This document shows, one piece after another, positions 1-5,691 of a DNA stretch of 5,691 nucleotides; position 1 is the first letter of the stretch; every line of letters starts with the position of its first letter. A program made the position numbers and the translations under genes. The stretch lies in contig JBEKJI010000048.1 in the NCBI GenBank assembly GCA_050011315.1, positions 1 through 5,691 of the forward strand, written 5' to 3'. Source of the DNA: Fen-549 sp050011315 (lineage in GTDB: Bacteria; Actinomycetota; Thermoleophilia; Gaiellales; Gaiellaceae). The notes beneath the pieces were generated by a model. It worked only from the letters and a program-made list of their open reading frames with translations, was not told the origin of the DNA and made no database searches.

Positions 1-47
1 CGGTGTTTCTCTGTTTCCAGCCGAGCTCCGAAAAGCAGTGTCGTGTT

Positions 48-64
48 CGTAGCTGGAGGCTACG
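48..64 (-). terminator. Hairpin downstream of the GGDEF/HD-GYP gene, weak terminator candidate
   Basis: CGTAGC-CTCCA-GCTACG on the minus strand is a perfect 6-bp stem with a 5-base loop, 73 bases past the stop codon. The next T-rich stretch (CTTTT, about 31-35) is 12 bases further on, too far for a standard intrinsic terminator. The rest of 1-137 shows no convincing gene. Confidence 0.3.
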
Positions 65-137
65 GATGCGACCGAGGACAACGCATCGCGTCGCCGAGCG
101 CGGCCAGGCGGTGGAGTGCTTCATTCGACACGCGCTC

Positions 138-2867
138 TTAGGCGAGGAGCTCTATGCGTTCGCCGCCGGAGAGCTCGAGGTGCCCGTCGGCCTCAACCTC
201 GTTGGTCAGGATTCGCTCGGCGGAGCGGGCGCAGCGCGGGCAGAACTGCTCGCTTGCGCCGGCACGGAGCTGGGCGAGCGCATCTTCGACCGGGCGCGGC
301 GCCTGGTAGATGCGCGACGTGAGCATCGAGTCGAGCGCGTCGGCGACATGGATGATGCGGGCGCCGAGGGGAATCTCCTCTTCCGCGAGCCCATCCGGGT
401 AACCACTGCCGTCCCAGCGCTCGTGGTGGTGACGGATCGCCGGCACGGCGTCGGCGAGGAAGCCGAGACGCTCGATGATGCGGGCGCCTTCGTCGGCGTG
501 GCGACGCATGACTCCCCACTCCTCCAGGCTGAGCCGGGCCGGCTTGAGCAGGATCGAGTCGGGGATGCCGAGCTTGCCGATGTCGTGGAAGAGAGCCGCG
601 TAGCCGAGCAGGTCGAGCTCCGCTTCCGAAAGCCCGAGCTCGCGACCGATCGCCAGCGAGAGCTTCTGAACGCGGCGGGAGTGCCCGGCGGTATAGGAGT
701 CGCGCGCGTCGACCGTAGCCGAGAGGCTCTCCATCGCCGCCGTCGAGCGCTCGCGCAGGAGCTGGTTCGCCTGCGCCAGAGAGACGTTCTGCTTCTTGAT
801 CGTCTCGGCCGCTTTGCGTAGCTTGCGCGAGCTGCCCTGGGTGTGACTCAGGTAGGCCTCCTGCGTCCTCCGGATCAGCACCAGCGGCAGAGCAAAGACG
901 AGCAGCGCGTAGGCGTGGATGGCGTCGTAACCGAGCACCATCGCCGCCGCCACCGCACCGTATACCAGGTAGTGGCCGGTCATCCAGGAGAAGCGCTCAC
1001 GCCAGAGAGCCCACCAGCCCTGCTCGGACTCGAGCGCCAGCGCCAGTGCCAGCAGGCCGGTGTTGAGAACGAAGTAGACGCCGCCGGCCATCAGCGCCGC
1101 CGGAATGACCTCGACCCGGTGTGAGCCGAGCGGCAGCATCAGCACGAGGTCGAAGGCGCCCACGGCCCCGAGCGTCGAGACGGTTAGAGCGCCGATGTTG
1201 AAGAGCAGCTGATGAACCGGCGAGCGACGCGTACCCCAGTCCACGATCGCCGCCACCAGCGCGGCGGCGAGCGCGATCCGAACCCCGAATAGCGAGGCAC
1301 CGGCGATGGCGCCGACGGCAGTGACCGAGATCGACGAGTCGTCCGTCTCGATCGCCAGCACCTGCCCGATCGCGATCAAGGTCAGGAGCGCGCTCATGCC
1401 GACCAGGTCGCGGCTCGAGCCGAAGACGGCACCCGCCACGCCGCCCGAGACACCCGCGAGCGTGAGCACGGTGATCAGTCGCATCAGCGGGCGCGGGACA
1501 TCCGAGACGCGCAACCACTCGCGTGCGCGCGTGCGCCGGCGCTCGACCTTGGGCTTCACCGCCGGTGGCGGCGGCAGCGGCGTCACGTACTCGCCGTCCT
1601 CGGGGATCATGACTGTGGCCGCCCTCGAAGGCTCGATCAAAAGGCCCAGCTCGGTCGAGGCGGCGACGACGCGGTTACGGCCCTGGAGCTTGGCGCGGTA
1701 GACCGCCAGGTCAGCCTGGTGAATCAGCTCGGTCTGGGTCGTTCCGTCGGCCGGGAAGAAGGCAACACCGATCGACACCGTCGCCCGGATCGGCTCGGCC
1801 GCCGTCTCGACGTGGATGGGCCGCGCCGCCACCTCGCGCCGGATCCGCTCGGCGATCTCGAGCGCCTCGTCCAGCGGCGTGTCGGGCAGGAGCACGCTGT
1901 ACTCCTCGCCGCCGAAACGGGCCGGTACGTCCTCGATGCGCAGGTGGGCGCGGAAGACCTCGGCCACGGCGCGGATAACCCCGTCGCCGGCGAGATGGCC
2001 ATAGGTGTTGTTGATCTCACGCAACAGGTCGAGGTCGACCATCATCAGCGCCAGCGGCCGGTGCCGGCGCCGCGCCCGCTCGAGCGCCTCGCCGAAGACG
2101 CTACCGAAGTAGCGGGCGTTGTAGAGACCGGTCTTGGGATCGACCCGCACCTCGGCCTCGAGCGCAGGTACCGCCAGCGAGCGCTGAATCAGAGTCAGCG
2201 GCGCGAGCGCGAAGGGAACGAGCACCGGGTTGTAGCGCCACAGGGAGGCGACCGCGATCCCGACCGAAACGAGCACCAGGTCGGGCGCGTAGTTGGCGGG
2301 GGAGAAGACGCCGAGCTCGCGGAACGAGTGGCCACGCGCCAGGTGCACAATCTCGTCCAGAAGCAGGTGGTTGACGGCTACGAAGACGACGCCGGCGGCG
2401 GCGGCGGCGAGCGCGAAGTGCAGGTGGCGCGGTCCCACCAGACCCTCCTGCGGCAGGTAGCGGAAGACGGCGCTCGTGGCCAGGATCGCGAGCATCGAGT
2501 CGCAGGTGTTGAAGATCTGGATGTACCAGGGCCGCCGCTCCTTGAGCCAGTCGGGGATGAACTGCGCCACCGCTACCAGCACGGCCAGCTCAGGCGGCAG
2601 GAGCAGCACCGCTGCGATGACGAAGACGATATCGATCGCATAACACTCGTTCTTGGGCGTGATCACGAGAAGGAGATGCGCGATACCGGCGCAGGCAGCC
2701 AGGATGGCGAAGGTCGTCCAGGGCTCGTGGCGGTCGGAGCCGAGCCGAGCGAGGAGTGGCGCCAGCGCGACGATCGTGCCGCTCAGGACCACGAAGAAGA
2801 AAAGCGCTGCACGTGGCGGCAGCCACGCGCGTGTGATCTCACCTGCCGCTTCGCTACGACCTTCCAT
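138..2867 (-). CDS. Membrane-bound bifunctional c-di-GMP enzyme with GGDEF and HD-GYP domains
   Basis: Predicted to make and break down the second messenger c-di-GMP at the inner face of the membrane. Residues are numbered from the ATG at 2867 (909 aa). Hydrophobic helices fill about 19-230. A GGDEF domain spans about 241-402: the active-site motif is GGEEY (319-323), Mg-binding D278 and guanine-contact N286 and D295 are present, and RIED (310-313) fits the product-inhibition I-site at the usual spacing. A Pro/Arg-rich cytoplasmic linker (about 405-457) leads to a second membrane block (about 460-670), a likely coiled coil (674-709) and an HD-GYP domain (about 710-890) with H728, HDIGK from H761, H790, H814/H815 and GYP at 822-824. 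Both active sites look intact, apart from Tyr for Phe in GGEEY and Asn287 where Asp is usual. The usual FDP near the HD-GYP end reads FCPRC. The start at 2867 is preferred because GAGG lies 9 bases upstream; the ATG at 2876 abuts that GAGG with no spacer. Domain calls are secure; which activity dominates cannot be told. Confidence 0.95.
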   Translation of the reverse strand: MEGRSEAAGEITRAWLPPRAALFFFVVLSGTIVALAPLLARLGSDRHEPWTTFAILAACAGIAHLLLVITPKNECYAIDIVFVIAAVLLLPPELAVLVAVAQFIPDWLKERRPWYIQIFNTCDSMLAILATSAVFRYLPQEGLVGPRHLHFALAAAAAGVVFVAVNHLLLDEIVHLARGHSFRELGVFSPANYAPDLVLVSVGIAVASLWRYNPVLVPFALAPLTLIQRSLAVPALEAEVRVDPKTGLYNARYFGSVFGEALERARRRHRPLALMMVDLDLLREINNTYGHLAGDGVIRAVAEVFRAHLRIEDVPARFGGEEYSVLLPDTPLDEALEIAERIRREVAARPIHVETAAEPIRATVSIGVAFFPADGTTQTELIHQADLAVYRAKLQGRNRVVAASTELGLLIEPSRAATVMIPEDGEYVTPLPPPPAVKPKVERRRTRAREWLRVSDVPRPLMRLITVLTLAGVSGGVAGAVFGSSRDLVGMSALLTLIAIGQVLAIETDDSSISVTAVGAIAGASLFGVRIALAAALVAAIVDWGTRRSPVHQLLFNIGALTVSTLGAVGAFDLVLMLPLGSHRVEVIPAALMAGGVYFVLNTGLLALALALESEQGWWALWRERFSWMTGHYLVYGAVAAAMVLGYDAIHAYALLVFALPLVLIRRTQEAYLSHTQGSSRKLRKAAETIKKQNVSLAQANQLLRERSTAAMESLSATVDARDSYTAGHSRRVQKLSLAIGRELGLSEAELDLLGYAALFHDIGKLGIPDSILLKPARLSLEEWGVMRRHADEGARIIERLGFLADAVPAIRHHHERWDGSGYPDGLAEEEIPLGARIIHVADALDSMLTSRIYQAPRPVEDALAQLRAGASEQFCPRCARSAERILTNEVEADGHLELSGGERIELLA

Positions 2868-2876
2868 AGGGGTCAT

Positions 2877-2880
2877 CCTC
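2877..2880 (-). promoter_or_regulatory. Ribosome binding site (GAGG) for the GGDEF/HD-GYP gene
   Basis: GAGG on the minus strand lies 9 bases before the ATG at 2867 and directly against the ATG at 2876. This spacing favours 2867 as the real start and would remove three residues from the longest reading. Confidence 0.5.
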
Positions 2881-2891
2881 GACGCCTAGCG

Positions 2892-2921
2892 ATTATCTCC
2901 ATAGCTTAGGGCGGTTTCGAA
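2892..2921 (-). promoter_or_regulatory. Possible promoter for the GGDEF/HD-GYP gene
   Basis: On the minus strand GATAAT (2892-2897) matches five of six bases of the TATAAT -10 consensus. It stands out in otherwise GC-rich DNA, 14 bases or so upstream of the GAGG. An 18-base spacer leads back to TTCGAA (2916-2921), a poor -35 match. If used, it would give a leader of roughly 20 bases and allow transcription independent of the protease gene. This is weak evidence read by eye. Confidence 0.3.
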
Positions 2922-2969
2922 GCAAGCACCATGCGCCCGTCGCCTGGGATCCCTCTCTTCTCGGTTCAT

Positions 2970-2986
2970 GCCACGCGGGGCGCGGC
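2970..2986 (-). terminator. GC-rich hairpin after the protease gene, possible terminator
   Basis: The minus strand reads GCCGCGC-CCC-CGCGTGGC-like, folding into a 7-bp stem (one G-U pair) with a 3-base loop, starting 12 bases past the protease stop codon. No run of T follows, so it is not a classic intrinsic terminator. In high-GC actinobacteria hairpins without a U tract are often proposed as terminators or mRNA 3' ends, so that role is inferred. Confidence 0.35.
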
Positions 2987-2998
2987 CGAAATACGCTC

Positions 2999-4744
2999 CT
3001 ACGGCGAGGGAGCCAGCAGCGGGTCGCGGAGCAGGGCCGCGAAGTCGCTGCTCGTGAGCGGATTGGCGTTCGCGCTCATGTCTCCTTGAACCTTCGCCTC
3101 GTTGTCTAGGTCGGTTTGGCTTTGAGACGCCCAGGCCGAGTCGATGGTCGAGGCCGACGCCCACCACTTGGTTTCCCAGGCGACCGACGCCCACCACTTC
3201 GCCTCCTGCGAAGCCGACGACCACCACTTCGCTTCCCAGCTCGCAGCGTCCCAATCGCTCGGATTGCTCGCGATCGCCTTCGTCCATTTGTCCCCGTTGA
3301 AATACGGGATCGTGCTGACCGACCAGTTGTAGGCGAGGAAGCTATTCAGCGCCGCGTTCGGGTTCGGGAGCGTTCCGCCGAGCAGGCTCGCTGACCTGGA
3401 GACGTTGAGCTCACCCACACCCAACGAGCCCGCAGTTGCGGCGGGCGTCTGCTCGGAGCCGAGCATGAGCGCGCCCTTGACCTGATCGGGTGTCAGCTCC
3501 GGGTGCAGAGCCAGAAGCTGTGCAGCCGCGCCGGAAATCACGGGAGCGGCGAACGAGGTGCCAGAGAGCTGCAGGTAGCCGGGTGCGTAGACGTTGTTCG
3601 GGAACTCGCTCAGCAGCGCCGAGCCCGCCGGCACGGCGCCGATCATGTAGCGACCGGAGGCGCCGATATCGGGCTTGGCGAAGCCGTCGAGCGTGTAGCC
3701 CCAGGTCGACCAGGGAGCTGCGACATCGTCGGAGCGGTCGAGCGTGCCCTTGTTGTCGAGCGCGCCGACCGTGATCACGAACGGGTCGTTGGCGGGAGCG
3801 TAGCGAACGGCGGTCGACTGGCCGTCGACGCCGTAGTTGCCGGCGGCGGTGACCACCACGACGCCCGAGAGCCAGAGCTTCTCCACGGCCTTGTCGAGCG
3901 GATCGTTGACGAAGTGACTCGGCGTGGTCGAGTGCAGCGAGAAGTTGGCGACCTTGATGTTGTAGGTGTAGCGATTGTCGACGATCCACTGGGCGGCGGC
4001 GATCACGTCGCTCGTTGTCGCCATTCCCTGGTCGTCGATGACGTCGAGCGAGATCAGCTTCCCGTTCGGGGCCGCGCCGACGTGGTTCGCGCCGACACCG
4101 GCGAGAATCGAGCTGACGAAGGTGCCGTGCCCGTCGCCGTCGCCGGCGGAGTTCGGCGCCAGGCTGCAGAGGTTCACCTGCGGGATCAGCAGGCGATTTG
4201 CCATGTCCGGAACGCTCGTGTTCACACCCGAGTCGACGACGGCGATCGTCGGCGTCGGCGGAGCCGGGTTCCATTGGTACGTCCAAAGGTGCGCGAATCC
4301 GCTCAGGTACGGCCAGAGCTGGACGTTGGAGTAGTTGTCGAAGGCGGTTTGTATGAGCGTGGCGTCGGGACTCACGGTGAGCCCGGGGGTCTTCGCCAGC
4401 GTCGACATGCGCGCCGCCGGCAGATTGGCCGCGATACCGCCTACAAGCGGAAGCTGCTTGCGCAGGGTCCCGGTTCCGTAGCCGTCCTTGACCGCGCTGG
4501 CCTTGTTGAAGGCGCTCGTGGCGCCAGACACGGCCTTGTCGCTGAGGATGATGACCGGCTCGCTCTTGGACGGGCTTGACGTCGCGTCGGCCAGCAGAAC
4601 CGGATCGATAACGGTCGCTGCAGCGCCCGCGTTACCGATCCAAGCCAGCGCTACGAGGCAGATTGCGAGCACACTCGCCGCCTTGCCGAGGCGACCCCGC
4701 AGAGCAGGGTAGAACACACGTCCGATGACGCCGTCCGTGAACAC
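2999..4744 (-). CDS. Secreted subtilisin-like (S8 family) serine protease with Trp-rich C-terminal repeats
   Basis: An exported serine endopeptidase. Residues are numbered from the GTG at 4744 (581 aa). A basic stretch (RGRLGK, 16-21), a hydrophobic core (22-37) and AGAAA (39-43) form a signal peptide, with cleavage probably near 43. Residues about 63-131 (from EPVIILSD through LPLVGGIAANLP) resemble an inhibitor I9 propeptide, the chaperone removed on activation. The peptidase domain runs from about 165 to 450 with catalytic D171 (AVVDSGVN), H206 (GDGHGTFVSS), oxyanion-hole N303 (TAAGNYG) and S397 (LSGTSFAAPV), so it should be active. Three decapeptides built on EAKWWASAS (503-532) and a polar tail end the protein; no LPXTG anchor or transmembrane helix follows. 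The GTG at 4744 is chosen because AGAGGAG lies 5 bases upstream and the resulting N terminus is a normal signal peptide; the longer GTG (4807) and ATG (4762) starts lack a good ribosome site. Substrate unknown; secretion of a digestive or cell-surface protease is the likely role. Confidence 0.95.
   Translation of the reverse strand: MFTDGVIGRVFYPALRGRLGKAASVLAICLVALAWIGNAGAAATVIDPVLLADATSSPSKSEPVIILSDKAVSGATSAFNKASAVKDGYGTGTLRKQLPLVGGIAANLPAARMSTLAKTPGLTVSPDATLIQTAFDNYSNVQLWPYLSGFAHLWTYQWNPAPPTPTIAVVDSGVNTSVPDMANRLLIPQVNLCSLAPNSAGDGDGHGTFVSSILAGVGANHVGAAPNGKLISLDVIDDQGMATTSDVIAAAQWIVDNRYTYNIKVANFSLHSTTPSHFVNDPLDKAVEKLWLSGVVVVTAAGNYGVDGQSTAVRYAPANDPFVITVGALDNKGTLDRSDDVAAPWSTWGYTLDGFAKPDIGASGRYMIGAVPAGSALLSEFPNNVYAPGYLQLSGTSFAAPVISGAAAQLLALHPELTPDQVKGALMLGSEQTPAATAGSLGVGELNVSRSASLLGGTLPNPNAALNSFLAYNWSVSTIPYFNGDKWTKAIASNPSDWDAASWEAKWWSSASQEAKWWASVAWETKWWASASTIDSAWASQSQTDLDNEAKVQGDMSANANPLTSSDFAALLRDPLLAPSP
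3149..3238 (-). repeat. Three tandem 30-bp units encoding WEAKWWASAS-type decapeptides
   Basis: Within the protease gene three in-frame 30-base units encode WEAKWWSSAS, QEAKWWASVA and WETKWWASAS. The outer two units agree at 26 of 30 bases, while the middle one is more diverged, so the array arose by duplication and has since drifted with the WW pair and the E-x-K pattern kept. Flanking segments (WDAAS before, AWASQS after) look like worn partial units. I know of no defined domain for this repeat; Trp/Ser/Ala-rich tails on actinobacterial S8 proteases suggest wall or surface association, which is inference. Confidence 0.85.
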
Positions 4745-4749
4745 GGTGA

Positions 4750-4756
4750 CTCCTCT
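4750..4756 (-). promoter_or_regulatory. Strong ribosome binding site (AGAGGAG) that sets the protease start
   Basis: AGAGGAG on the minus strand ends 5 bases before the GTG at 4744. It is the best Shine-Dalgarno match near any candidate start of this gene and falls inside the longer readings that begin at 4762 or 4807, which argues against those starts. Confidence 0.75.
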
Positions 4757-4839
4757 CCGCATATACAACCTGAACCGCAGCGAGGGTCTGGTCTGGGGGC
4801 CATCCACCCGCTACGTCTTCTGCTTCGAAGGTACCCCTG

Positions 4840-4853
4840 TGAGAACGTTCTCA
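4840..4853. promoter_or_regulatory. Perfect 14-base palindrome, possible operator
   Basis: TGAGAACGTTCTCA is its own reverse complement and ends 95 bases before the protease GTG, where a dimeric repressor or activator could act. It is not a LexA box of the Bacillus/actinobacterial type, which needs four bases between GAAC and GTTC; here there are none. As RNA it could also fold into a 5-bp stem with an ACGT loop. About one such palindrome is expected by chance per 16 kb, so position is the main support. Confidence 0.35.
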
Positions 4854-4865
4854 TACTCACCCGTC

Positions 4866-4880
4866 CGGGTGATGAACCCG
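4866..4880 (-). other. Hairpin CGGGT-TCATC-ACCCG in the protease leader region
   Basis: On the minus strand a perfect 5-bp stem encloses a 5-base loop. The following CGGGT (4859-4863) can compete for the ACCCG arm, using a 4-bp stem with a GGAC loop, so two exclusive folds are possible. Whether the region is transcribed is unknown. Confidence 0.3.
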
Positions 4881-5122
4881 CGTAGCAGGGGGAAATGAGC
4901 CCCGATTTACTCACTTTGAGGGATCAAGAACCGCCAGATAGCTCGCAGCTTCCGACGGAGAAGCGAAAACGCGAACCGAGACGGCGACCAAAATCGGGCT
5001 GATCGCGACAATCCAGGCGGTTTTCTTACATAGCGTTCGCCCTACTCGGCCATGACGGCGCGCCGGAACACGGAGCGTACCGGGGCCGAATCCGGCGCCT
5101 CTCGCGTTTTCGGCTGGCGGCT

Positions 5123-5135
5123 CCTCGGGCCGAGG
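5123..5135 (-). terminator. Small hairpin just downstream of tRNA-Arg
   Basis: CCTCG-GCC-CGAGG on the minus strand forms a 5-bp stem starting 8 bases after the tRNA 3' end. There is no T run, so it may serve as a processing or termination signal or be incidental. Confidence 0.25.
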
Positions 5136-5143
5136 GTGCGAGA

Positions 5144-5215
5144 CGGCCCCGGGAGGAATCGAACCTCCGCACGCGGATTCGAAGTCCGCCGCTCTATCCA
5201 CTGAGCTACGGGGCC
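5144..5215 (-). tRNA. tRNA-Arg (anticodon UCG)
   Basis: The 72-base cloverleaf is complete: a perfect 7-bp acceptor stem (GGCCCCG with CGGGGCC), U8 and A9, a 4-bp D stem with an 8-base loop, a 5-bp anticodon stem (GCGGA/TCCGC) around CTTCGAA, a 4-base variable region, and a 5-bp T stem (GGAGG/CCTCC) with the loop TTCGATT. The anticodon at 5180-5182 is UCG, which reads the arginine codon CGA. The D loop AGTGGATA includes the A typical of bacterial tRNA-Arg, and the discriminator base is G. CCA is not encoded and must be added by the nucleotidyltransferase. AGTATG on the plus strand at 5223-5228 (CATACT on the gene strand) is a weak -10 candidate just upstream. Confidence 0.95.
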
Positions 5216-5330
5216 CGGAGGGAGTATGCCCTAGCCGGCCCGGTTGCTTCCCTTTGACCGGCTTGACAGTTTGGACCCGCGCCCGTGCTTACCGGTCGCG
5301 GCGCCTCGTTCGAACCTGACCCGGCTAATT

Positions 5331-5386
5331 GTGGAAGAAGCGCTCCACTTTCGGCACGAACGCCCTTTGACGCCAAGCGGTGTCTG
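5331..5386 (+). repeat. 56-base direct repeat, copy A
   Basis: This copy matches 5525-5580 at 50 of 56 bases. Near its right end GACGCC-AAGC-GGTGTC (5369-5384) folds into a 6-bp stem with one G-U pair and a 4-base loop on the plus strand; the minus strand would have an A-C mismatch there, so the plus strand is the better folding strand. This resembles short intergenic palindromic (REP-like) elements, although no transposase is nearby. Confidence 0.85.
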
Positions 5387-5524
5387 ACGCCGAAGGGGGA
5401 TAGGGACAGGTGTACGGGACTGGAAGGCGATATCGCTCTTTCTCTCTAGTTTGCTGAAAACGAGCGATCGTCTGGAAGCGAAGGCGAGACCCGCGCCCGT
5501 CCCACCCCGGTGTCCTTTCCGGCC

Positions 5525-5580
5525 GTTCAAGAACCGCTCCACTTTCGACACGAACGCCCCTTGACGCCAAACGGTGTCTG
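5525..5580 (+). repeat. 56-base direct repeat, copy B
   Basis: This is the second copy, 194 bases from copy A and in the same orientation. It keeps the hairpin stem unchanged (GACGCC-AAAC-GGTGTC, 5563-5578) while the loop differs by one base. The offset is not a multiple of three, and most differences would change amino acids in the minus frame open through both copies, so conservation is unlikely to reflect coding. Confidence 0.85.
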
Positions 5581-5691
5581 GAAGTCGCCTCAGAATGAGC
5601 AGGGACCCGCACTTTGGCGGCGAACGGTTCCCGCATGAGCGAAAAACAGAAGTCTCAAGCGACGTGCAAGCCACAAAGGGCCAAGCTCCAC

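Larger units (their letters stand above)
4745..5143 (-). other. 399-base intergenic region upstream of the protease, with several inverted repeats
   Basis: No gene with a usable start was found here. The half nearer the protease is rich in inverted repeats: a perfect palindrome at 4840-4853, a hairpin at 4866-4880, and a third arm (acccg, 4859-4863) that could pair with part of that hairpin instead. TACTCAC occurs twice in the same orientation, at 4854-4860 and 4908-4914. No clear -35/-10 pair was recognised, and the layout matches no riboswitch class I know; in particular the conserved cores of the c-di-GMP-I and ydaO c-di-AMP types are absent. The part nearer the tRNA shows only the small hairpin at 5123-5135. 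Confidence 0.5.
5216..5691. other. 476-base region without a convincing gene, carrying diverged direct repeats
   Basis: Open frames exist on the minus strand (up to 147 codons at 5231-5674) but show no known motif, lack ribosome sites and contain the 56-base repeat in two different frames, so they are not credible genes. Besides the 56-base pair, a 13-base direct repeat, gacccgcgcccgt, occurs at 5274-5286 and 5488-5500, each time upstream of a 56-base copy (57 and 37 bases start to start), which hints that a longer module was duplicated and then gained or lost about 20 bases. A 10-base palindrome, gcgatatcgc, lies at 5427-5436. Base composition looks less GC-rich than the two genes. Confidence 0.6.

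Noticed and set aside
60..131. 23-codon minus-strand frame (GTG start, MSNEALHRLAALGDAM...) just after the GGDEF/HD-GYP gene
   Set aside because: It is too short to judge, has only a weak AAGAG upstream, and shows no known motif.
1719..4579. Long plus-strand open frames (396 codons at 1719-2909 and 358 codons at 3503-4579)
   Set aside because: They lie opposite the two clear minus-strand genes, are Arg/Gly/Val-rich low-complexity translations without motifs, and are expected shadows in GC-rich coding DNA.
4840..4853. LexA/SOS box
   Set aside because: GAAC and GTTC are adjacent rather than separated by four bases, so the spacing rules out the Bacillus/actinobacterial consensus.
4745..4920. 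c-di-GMP or c-di-AMP riboswitch ahead of the protease
   Set aside because: The conserved core motifs of the known classes were not found on the minus strand; only generic inverted repeats are present.
4911..5201. Minus-strand frame ending in a hydrophobic stretch (AWIVAISPILVAVSV) like a small membrane or secreted peptide
   Set aside because: It has no usable start codon near the hydrophobic part; its only in-frame starts lie inside the tRNA gene. It could be a remnant but is not supported as a gene.
5231..5674. Minus-strand frame of 147 codons
   Set aside because: It contains the 56-base repeat in two frames, and the translation is Arg/Ser-rich with no family resemblance.
5635..5691. Plus-strand ATG (MSEKQKSQATCK...) open to the right edge
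   Set aside because: Only 19 codons are visible, with no ribosome binding site upstream and no recognisable motif; it needs the neighbouring sequence.

Overview
The window is GC-rich DNA. Its codon use, the layout of its signalling protein and the Trp/Ser/Ala-rich tail of its secreted protease suggest an actinobacterium, perhaps of the Thermoleophilia type (Gaiellales or Solirubrobacterales). That placement is an inference from protein style; no marker gene is present. All three recognisable genes lie on the minus strand, so transcription runs from the right end to the left.

From right to left: about 475 bases without a convincing gene (5216-5691) carry two copies of a 56-base direct repeat with a small hairpin at its core. 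A tRNA-Arg gene with anticodon UCG follows (5144-5215). A 399-base gap (4745-5143) holds a short hairpin just after the tRNA and, nearer the next gene, several inverted repeats including a perfect 14-base palindrome. Next is a secreted subtilisin-like (S8) serine protease (2999-4744), with signal peptide, I9-like propeptide, complete catalytic Asp/His/Asn/Ser set and three tandem Trp-rich decapeptides near its C terminus. A gap of about 130 bases with a GC-rich hairpin and a possible -10 box leads to a large membrane protein (138-2867) that joins a GGDEF domain (c-di-GMP synthesis) and an HD-GYP domain (c-di-GMP hydrolysis), each preceded by its own multi-helix membrane module. The last 137 bases hold only a weak hairpin.

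The two proteins are unlikely to form a tight operon: the gap contains a hairpin and a possible promoter. A functional link, such as c-di-GMP control of a surface or secreted programme that includes the protease, is possible but nothing in the sequence proves it. The most notable feature is the signalling protein, in which the two membrane modules appear to be diverged copies of each other, giving the order sensor-GGDEF-sensor-HD-GYP. No CRISPR array, insertion sequence, prophage gene or known riboswitch was recognised.
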